The position numbers and the translations under genes were made by a program. The notes under the pieces are model-generated. The model saw nothing but the letters and a program-made list of their open reading frames with translations. It was not told the origin of the DNA and searched no databases. Positions 58,082 through 64,000 of a DNA stretch of 64,000 nucleotides are shown here, piece after piece (the first letter of the stretch is position 1; every line of letters begins with the position of its first letter). Origin of the DNA: a beta proteobacterium AAP51 (GTDB lineage: Bacteria > Pseudomonadota > Gammaproteobacteria > Burkholderiales > Burkholderiaceae_C); NCBI GenBank assembly GCA_001295905.1, contig LJHT01000019.1, positions 62,001-126,000 on the forward strand, read 5' to 3'.

Positions 58082-58172
58082 GATCAAGCTTCCCGCCGCG
58101 GAACCGGCTTTGCCGGGCCGCTGGCGGACGGCCCCCTCGGGGGGTGGCGAGCGCTAGCGAGCCTGGGGGTCA
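58082..58172. repeat. Palindromic intergenic repeat, copy B
   Basis: Its first 63 bases (58082-58144) are identical to copy A. The outer part differs (GCGAGCGCTAGCGAGC, a perfect palindrome). Its end overlaps the cupin gene: the cupin stop (58154-58156) and last few codons lie inside the element. Confidence 0.85.
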
Positions 58173-58660
58173 GGATGCGTGGGGTCGACCCAGGGCACCG
58201 TGGTCGGTTGTTCGACCGGGGTGATGTCGAGGTTCACCGCCACCGCCTCGCCATCGCTGCGGCACAGCACGCACTCCAGCGTTTCGGTGGCGCTGGCGTT
58301 GATCTCCTGGTGCGGCACGAAGGGCGGCACGTAGATGAAATCGCCCGGGCCGGCCTCGGCAGTGAATTCGAGCCGCTCGCCCCAGCGCATGCGCGCGCGG
58401 CCCTTGATGACGTAGATGACGCTTTCCAGCGGCCCGTGGTGGTGGGCGCCGGTCTTGGCATCGGGGTGGATGTGCACGGTGCCAGCCCAGAGCTTCTGCG
58501 CGCCCACGCGTGCGAAGTTGATGGCGGCCTTGCGGTCCATGCCGGGGGTCTGCGCGGTGTTGCCGTCCAGCTGGTTCCCGGGTACGACGCGCACGCCGTC
58601 GTGCTGCCAGCGTGGCTGGGGGTCGTGTGCAGGTTCGTGGGCTGGGGTGTGCAGGCTCAT
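58154..58660 (-). CDS. Cupin domain protein
   Basis: 168 residues forming one cupin barrel. The metal-binding motif 1 is HIHPDAKTGAHHHGPLESVIYVIKG (His residues plus Glu) and motif 2 is PGDFIYVPPFVPHQEINAS. The protein is soluble with no signal. The last codons (PQAR and the stop) come from repeat copy B, so the natural C-terminus may once have been different. Function not predictable; small cupins of this type bind or isomerise small acids. It precedes the glycerate kinase gene on the same strand. Confidence 0.85.
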   Translation of the reverse strand: MSLHTPAHEPAHDPQPRWQHDGVRVVPGNQLDGNTAQTPGMDRKAAINFARVGAQKLWAGTVHIHPDAKTGAHHHGPLESVIYVIKGRARMRWGERLEFTAEAGPGDFIYVPPFVPHQEINASATETLECVLCRSDGEAVAVNLDITPVEQPTTVPWVDPTHPDPQAR

Positions 58661-58690
58661 GCGAGGGGCTCCCGGGTGATGTGAAGGCGC

Positions 58691-59347
58691 TCAGGCCGCG
58701 GGCGCGGCCGCGTTGAAGAGGGCGCGCAGGCGCAGCACGCCTTCGGGCACGGCGCGGCTCAGGCGGTCCACGCAGGCGGCGTCGTCCAGGTCGACCGGCG
58801 CGCCTTTGGCGTCGACAGCCGGGGTGTCCACGCCTTCCAGCCCGCCACCCAATTGAAGCAGCGGAGCCAGTGCAGGGTCGGCCCAGGCGGCATCCCACAG
58901 GCTGGGTTGCAGGTCCACCGCCTGCAGGAAGCCGGCGCACCAGTCGCTGGCGTCGGCCACCTCCTCTTCGCCCTGTTCGGCGATGCTGAAGATGGGCTCC
59001 CAGCGCGCAGGGTGCTGCAACTCCTCGGCCACATGGCGCAAGTGGCGCAGCAACTGCACGACGGTGGCCTTGCGCTGGCGCTTGCTCTGAAAAGGGGTGG
59101 CGCCTTCGTTACCTTCGGGTCCGTCGCCGCCCCACACCAGCGGCAGCCATTCGGCCGTGGGCAGCGTGGCCAGCAGCGCGGCAGGGCCCGCAGCCAGGGC
59201 CGTGAGGTAGCCGTCCACGCCGTCCAGGCTCATCACGCCATCGGCGCCGTTGGCCTGCAGCGTTTGCAGCAGGGCGTCGAGGTGGTCGAGTTCGGCCGGT
59301 GACAGCGGCGTCAGCGGCGAGGCGGGGTCGTAGCGGGGGTAGTCCAT
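58691..59347 (-). CDS. UPF0149 (YgfB/YecA) family protein
   Basis: 218 residues from the ATG at 59347; an upstream extension to 59500 is Arg/Pro-rich and rejected. All-helical family of unknown function. Typical features: LSPAELDHLDALLQTL at the N-terminus, SLDGVDGYLTALAAGP, and EVADASDWCAGFLQAVDLQPSLWD. It lacks the C-terminal SEC-C zinc motif carried by YecA. It is 30 bases upstream of the cupin gene and divergent from the OmpA-family gene. Confidence 0.85.
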   Translation of the reverse strand: MDYPRYDPASPLTPLSPAELDHLDALLQTLQANGADGVMSLDGVDGYLTALAAGPAALLATLPTAEWLPLVWGGDGPEGNEGATPFQSKRQRKATVVQLLRHLRHVAEELQHPARWEPIFSIAEQGEEEVADASDWCAGFLQAVDLQPSLWDAAWADPALAPLLQLGGGLEGVDTPAVDAKGAPVDLDDAACVDRLSRAVPEGVLRLRALFNAAAPAA

Positions 59348-59580
59348 CACCCTATTGTCCGGTGCCGCCGGTGCCGCCGGTGGTGGCGGTGCAGGACGGG
59401 TTGCGCAGCGGCCGGCTGGCCAGCCCAGGCCCCTGTGACAGGCCCTCCTTTGCGTGAACGAGGCATGGGCATGGCGCTCTTCGCAGAATTCGAGGCTCAC
59501 GCCCCATGCAAAGGGGCCTGCGGCGGCCCAGCGGCCCTGCAGGTTTCAGTCGCTTTCCAGCCTTCAGAGGAGACGTGAAG

Positions 59581-60576
59581 ATGATCAGGAAGTTCTGCCG
59601 TCCGTTGCTCGTGCTCGCCTTGACCTGCCTGCATGCCTGGGCCGCAGCGCAAGCCCTGCCGGCCGATGTGGCGGGTGGCCGGGACCACCCGGCGCTCAGC
59701 CGCTATGCGGGCTCCTGGCTGGTCGCCACCGAAAACCGCGCGTTCGATGAAATCGCCATGCCGGCGGGTCCGAAGGAGGGTGATGTCGTGAAGCTGGAGG
59801 GGCGCATCGTCCGCAACTACTACCTGGCGCCAACCGGGCGTTCGGTGCTGGAGGTGCAGCGCAACTACGAGCAGGCGCTGGAAAGGGCCGGTGCCGTGCG
59901 GCGCGACGCCTGCGTGATGCCCTCGTGCGGCGCCAGGGATTTCCGCGCCTTCGACGGCCGCCAAGGCAAGCAGCTGGCCAGCGGCGAACTGAAGGGCTGG
60001 AGCCCGGTTTCCCTGATCGACCAGTGGATCGACCACGACTCGGTGCGCTGGTGGTACGGCACGCTGAAGGTGCAGGGCAGCATGCTGCACGTGGCGGTGG
60101 TGTCGGCGCGGCAGGGGCTGGTGGACCTGGCCGACCAGCATGTCGCCACCGTCGTCCAGATCGTCCAGCCCCAGGCCATGGAGGAAGGCAAGGTCACGGT
60201 GGACGCGCAGGCCCTGGCGCGCGGCCTGCAGGCCGAGGGGCGCGTGGCGCTGTACGGCCTGTACTTCGACACCGGCAAGGCCGAACTCAAGCCCGAGAGC
60301 CAGGCCCAGGTGGCCGAGATGGCGCAGCTGCTGAAGCGCAACACAGCGCTGCGTGTGTTTCTCGTCGGCCACACCGACAACCAGGGCACGCTCGACGGCA
60401 ACCTGGCGCTCTCACGCGCGCGCGCCCAGGCCGTGGTGGATGCGCTGGTGAAGCTGCACAAGATCGAGCCCCGGCGCCTGAGCGCCGCGGGCGTGGCCAG
60501 CTATGCGCCCGTGGCCAGCAACGCTGGGGATGACGGCCGGGCCAGGAACCGGCGGGTGGAGCTGGTGCTGCAATGA
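59581..60576 (+). CDS. OmpA-family outer-membrane or periplasmic protein
   Basis: 331 residues from the ATG at 59581 (GAGGAGA upstream). Signal peptide ends AWAAAQA. The N-terminal region (about 25-205) is unassigned, with SRYAGSWLVATENRAFDEI and two cysteines in RRDACVMPSCGARDF; it resembles the DUF4892 type. The C-terminal OmpA domain (about 230-331) has YFDTGKAELKPES, VGHTDNQG, NLALSRARAQAVVDAL and the peptidoglycan-binding Asp/Arg pair near RARNRRVEL. It should tether to peptidoglycan. Confidence 0.88.
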   Translation: MIRKFCRPLLVLALTCLHAWAAAQALPADVAGGRDHPALSRYAGSWLVATENRAFDEIAMPAGPKEGDVVKLEGRIVRNYYLAPTGRSVLEVQRNYEQALERAGAVRRDACVMPSCGARDFRAFDGRQGKQLASGELKGWSPVSLIDQWIDHDSVRWWYGTLKVQGSMLHVAVVSARQGLVDLADQHVATVVQIVQPQAMEEGKVTVDAQALARGLQAEGRVALYGLYFDTGKAELKPESQAQVAEMAQLLKRNTALRVFLVGHTDNQGTLDGNLALSRARAQAVVDALVKLHKIEPRRLSAAGVASYAPVASNAGDDGRARNRRVELVLQ

Positions 60577-60656
60577 GCATCGTCTGAGGGGGTCTGCGCC
60601 GCTGCTCAAGCCGTTTTCGGGGATGATCCCTGCCCATCAAGGGAAGGGATACCGCC

Positions 60657-61664
<1,008 letters not shown>

Positions 61665-61673
<9 letters not shown>

Positions 61674-61700
61674 GCCGCTGCTGAAGCTGCTTCAGGCCGC
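61665..61700. terminator. Inverted repeat made by two convergent stop regions
   Basis: GCGGCCTGA and TCAGGCCGC form a perfect nine-base stem around 18 bases. Both stop codons, of the DUF808 and S4 genes, lie inside it (61671-61673 and 61692-61694). Confidence 0.5.
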
Positions 61701-61928
61701 CGGCCCCGCCTGCAGCAGCACGCGGGCGGTGCCCAGCACCACTTCGTCGCCGGCGCGCAGCTTGCGGCCGCGGCGGGTTTCGGGGCTGCCGTTCACCTGC
61801 ACCTGGCCGTCCTGGATGAGCATCTTGGCCTCGCCGCCGCTGCCGGCCAGGCCGGTGGCCTTGAGCAGCGCGTCCAGCGTGATGTGCTCGCCGCGCAGCG
61901 CGAAGGGCGTGGCCGGTATGGGGCTCAT
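61692..61928 (-). CDS. Small S4-domain RNA-binding protein (YbcJ-like)
   Basis: 78 residues, almost wholly an S4 domain: [32 protein letters not shown] followed by [14 protein letters not shown]. It probably binds structured RNA; YbcJ-type proteins are otherwise uncharacterised. Starts seven bases after the aldolase stop on the same strand, so it probably shares its transcript. Confidence 0.9.
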   Translation of the reverse strand: MSPIPATPFALRGEHITLDALLKATGLAGSGGEAKMLIQDGQVQVNGSPETRRGRKLRAGDEVVLGTARVLLQAGPAA

Positions 61929-61935
61929 AAACGGC

Positions 61936-62712
61936 TCAGGGCGCCGGCGTGCCCGGCCCGCGCATGGCCGCCAGCACGCGGCGCGAGCCCTCGATCAGCA
62001 GGTTGGCGTCGGACACCAGCGTCACGAAGCGGAAACCCAGCGCCACGCGGGCCTGGGCCACGTCGGTGCGGCCGTTGTGGATGCCAGCCACCACACCGTG
62101 CGCGCGGGCGCGGGCCACCACATGTTCGATGGCCTGCTGCACCTTGGGCTCGACGTCGTCGAAAGTGGGCTTGCAGCCCAGGCTGAGCGAAAGGTCGGAA
62201 GGGCCGATGTAGATGGCATCCAGCCCTTCCACCGAGAGGATGGCGTCGAGGTTGTCCAGCGCCTGCGCGGTTTCGATCATCGCGAAAGCCACGATCTCGC
62301 GGTTGGCCTGGGCCACGTAGTCGGCGCCGTACACCTGCGCGGCGCGCAGCGGGCCCACGCTGCGAGTGCCCTGCGGCGCGTAGTGCGTCCAGGCCACGAG
62401 CTTCTGCGCGTCTTCGCGCGTGTTCACCATCGGGCAGATGACGCCCAAAGCCCCGGCGTCCAGCGCGCGCATCAGGATGCCGGGCTCCAGCCAGGGCACG
62501 CGCACGATGGGCACTGTGGCCGTGGCGCTGATCGCCTGCAGCATGGGCAGCAGGCTGTCGGCGGCGGCCAGGCCGTGCTGCAGGTCGATGGTGAGGGTGT
62601 CGTAGCCCTGGCGTGCCATCAGCTCGGCGCCGAAGCTGTCGGGGATGGCCAGCCAGCCGTTCAGCGCGGCGCGGTCTTGCGCCCACAGCTGGCGCAGGGG
62701 GTTGGGTGTCAT
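61936..62712 (-). CDS. HpcH/HpaI family class II aldolase
   Basis: 258 residues. Metal-dependent aldolase of the pyruvate type (hydroxy-oxo-heptanedioate, 2-keto-3-deoxyglucarate and related). Motifs: TIDLQHG (about 41), [27 protein letters not shown] with the conserved Arg and Pro, [12 protein letters not shown] with metal-binding Glu (about 145), and [14 protein letters not shown] with metal-binding Asp (about 171). The real substrate cannot be told. It follows an IclR regulator gene by 56 bases, which probably controls it. Confidence 0.9.
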   Translation of the reverse strand: MTPNPLRQLWAQDRAALNGWLAIPDSFGAELMARQGYDTLTIDLQHGLAAADSLLPMLQAISATATVPIVRVPWLEPGILMRALDAGALGVICPMVNTREDAQKLVAWTHYAPQGTRSVGPLRAAQVYGADYVAQANREIVAFAMIETAQALDNLDAILSVEGLDAIYIGPSDLSLSLGCKPTFDDVEPKVQQAIEHVVARARAHGVVAGIHNGRTDVAQARVALGFRFVTLVSDANLLIEGSRRVLAAMRGPGTPAP

Positions 62713-62768
62713 GGCGGCCCGGGTGCTGGCGTGGTTCGCGGTCGGCGGCTTGGGCGGCTGCGGTGGCT

Positions 62769-63590
62769 TCAGCGGCGGGCGCCAGCTTCCACCGGGTCCA
62801 GCGGGAACTGCGTACAGCCGAGCTGGCGCGAGATGTCGCGGCTGGCGTCGCGCAGCATGGCCACGAGCTCGGGTTCGCGGGTGATGTCGTAGCGGAAGGT
62901 GGGGAAGCTCACGCTCAGCCCCGCCACCACCTGGTTCTGGCGGTCGAAGATGGGAATGCCGGCGCAGCGGATGTGGTCGTCGAACTCTTCGCGGTCTTGC
63001 CCGAAACCCTGGGCCAGCGTGCGTTCCAGCTCGGCGGCGAAGGCCTCGGGCGAGGTGATGGTCTTCTCGCGGTAGGCCTTGAAGTCACAGCCCTTGAGGA
63101 TGTGCGCGCGGCGCGCCGGGTTCTCCCAGGCCAGCAGCACCTTGCCGATGGCGGTGCAGTGCAGCGGCGCGCGCCGGCCCACGCGGGAATACATGCCCAG
63201 CATGTGGCGGCTGTCGACCTTGTGCACGTAGATGATCTCGCTGTCGATCAGCGTGCCCAGGTGCACCGTTTCGCCAGTGGCGTCGCTCAGGCTCTGCATG
63301 TGCGGCTTGGCGATTTCCACCAGGTCGGGGTACTGCAGCGCCTTGGCGCCCAGCTCGAACATGCGCATGGAAAGCCCGTAGCGCTCGCTGTCCACCTGCT
63401 GGCGCACGTAACCCAGGGTCTTCATGGTCTGCAGGAAGCGGTAGACCGTGGCCTTGGGCATGGCCAGGCGCACCGAGAGCTCGCTGATGCCGGTTTCGTC
63501 CCGTTCCGATAGCGACTGCAGGATGGCAAAGACCTTCAGCACTGCGGCCACCGATTCGGGCTGCCGGGCGTCGTAGCTGTCGTCGTCCAT
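62769..63590 (-). CDS. IclR family transcriptional regulator
   Basis: 273 residues. N-terminal winged HTH (about 12-75) with VLKVFAILQSLSERDETGISELSVRLAMPKATVYRFLQTM, then the IclR effector domain (about 85-260) with GETVHLGTLIDSEIIYV, RAPLHCTAIGKVLLAW and GIPIFDRQNQVVAGLSVS. Such regulators answer small organic acids. It is followed by the aldolase gene on the same strand. The 89 bases upstream are AT-rich (63585-63640) and probably hold its promoter; an operator is not clear. Confidence 0.93.
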   Translation of the reverse strand: MDDDSYDARQPESVAAVLKVFAILQSLSERDETGISELSVRLAMPKATVYRFLQTMKTLGYVRQQVDSERYGLSMRMFELGAKALQYPDLVEIAKPHMQSLSDATGETVHLGTLIDSEIIYVHKVDSRHMLGMYSRVGRRAPLHCTAIGKVLLAWENPARRAHILKGCDFKAYREKTITSPEAFAAELERTLAQGFGQDREEFDDHIRCAGIPIFDRQNQVVAGLSVSFPTFRYDITREPELVAMLRDASRDISRQLGCTQFPLDPVEAGARR

Positions 63591-63679
63591 ATGTTTTGAT
63601 GAATTCGGGCTGACGTTTCAGAACTTATTGTGTACCCGCCGGCGGCTCCCTCGGTGCGCCGCGTGTGCGGGGCCCGCGT

Positions 63680-64000
63680 TCAAGGTGGGCCCAGCCACAG
63701 CGTGCCCGGGCCGGCGGCCGGCCGCACGCGGGCCGCCACGGCGCTGGCGGCATCGGCCGGCGGGGGGTGGGGCGGCTGCCAGCCCACCTCGGGCTGCAGC
63801 ACGTGGCCGCCAGCCCGCAGGGTGTGCAGCAGGTCGAGCGGCTGGCCGTTGTGCAGCGAAGCGCGGTCCTGGAAGACGGCCGCCTTCAGCACCCGCACCA
63901 GCCGCGCTGCGGGCAGGTCCGGCGGCGTGAGCCAGACATTGGCCTCGCTGATGACGCGCGAGCCCTGGCCCAGGCCCAGCGAGTAGCCGTAGGCCGCCCC
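63680..64000 (-). CDS. Unrecognised protein, C-terminal part only
   Basis: The last 106 residues of a gene whose start lies beyond the window. It reads in frame to the edge: YGYSLGLGQGSRVISEANVW, then LVRVLKAAVFQDRASLHNG and ends GPGTLWLGPP. No domain recognised. Codon bias and the open frame support a real gene. It precedes the IclR gene with a 90-base gap. Confidence 0.6.
   Translation of the reverse strand, partial: GAAYGYSLGLGQGSRVISEANVWLTPPDLPAARLVRVLKAAVFQDRASLHNGQPLDLLHTLRAGGHVLQPEVGWQPPHPPPADAASAVAARVRPAAGPGTLWLGPP

Overview
The window is high-GC bacterial chromosome, tightly packed with about 55 genes. It looks like a betaproteobacterium of the order Burkholderiales, probably in the Rubrivivax/Leptothrix/Ideonella part of the Comamonadaceae/Sphaerotilaceae. 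The reasons are the gene order erpA-anmK-M23 peptidase-tyrS-dtd, a Bug/TctC-type solute-binding protein, a branched-chain-type ABC cluster bracketed by acyl-CoA ligases, a high-potential iron-sulfur protein, two PEP-CTERM proteins, and GC-rich intergenic palindromic repeats of a kind common in this group. The genus is an inference. No rRNA, tRNA, insertion sequence, prophage or CRISPR array was seen, and no gene-free stretch exceeds about 235 bases.

Layout. 1-5.7 kb: housekeeping (3' end of erpA, anmK, an M23 murein endopeptidase, tyrS, a CDF metal exporter, dtd). 5.7-7.5 kb: a TctC/Bug binding protein and a SOUL heme-binding protein, divergent. 7.5-16.4 kb: a minus-strand operon reading acyl-CoA ligase, livG, livH, livM, binding protein, livF, small conserved protein, second CoA ligase. 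A Crp/Fnr regulator is divergent to it, and a perfect 18-bp operator-like palindrome lies between them. 17.2-19.1 kb: a Tat-exported HiPIP and a PAP2/haloperoxidase-like phosphatase. 19.1-23.3 kb: a solute-binding lipoprotein, a hybrid histidine kinase and a NarL-type regulator. 23.4-25.3 kb: an unknown exported protein and a PhcB-like methyltransferase. 25.5-30.2 kb: a fused glycosyltransferase/HAD phosphatase, a sodium:solute symporter and a Gfo/Idh/MocA oxidoreductase, which is the best candidate for a new pathway. 30.3-33.6 kb: a large secreted nuclease and a PEP-CTERM protein. 33.8-40.3 kb: a Ser/Thr kinase, a 5'-nucleotidase, a ZrgA-like (DUF2796)/ABC/DUF3299 metal-transport-like cluster and an AI-2E-family permease. 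40.3-43.5 kb: tal-pgi-HAD with start/stop overlaps. 43.7-50.7 kb: a Pro-rich membrane-anchored protein, an MCP, a TRIC channel, an oxidoreductase and a winged-helix/TPR/degenerate-GGDEF protein. 50.8-56.7 kb: three exported proteins (PEP-CTERM, S8 protease, Ig-like lipoprotein). 56.7-64 kb: type-2 glycerate kinase, cupin, UPF0149, OmpA-family, DUF808, S4, HpcH/HpaI aldolase, an IclR regulator and a truncated unknown gene.

How the genes work together. In the liv-like cluster, two acyl-CoA ligases flank a complete ABC importer, and several start/stop codons overlap. This suggests that the imported compound is a carboxylic acid that is trapped as a CoA thioester, with the Crp/Fnr protein as local regulator. 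In the 25.5-30.2 kb cluster, the fused enzyme has the parts for making a phosphorylated glycoside and then dephosphorylating it, as in glucosylglycerate synthesis, beside a symporter and a sugar-type oxidoreductase. A 63-bp sequence is identical in two places 48 kb apart, each between two co-directional genes. In the cupin gene this repeat supplies the last codons and the stop.
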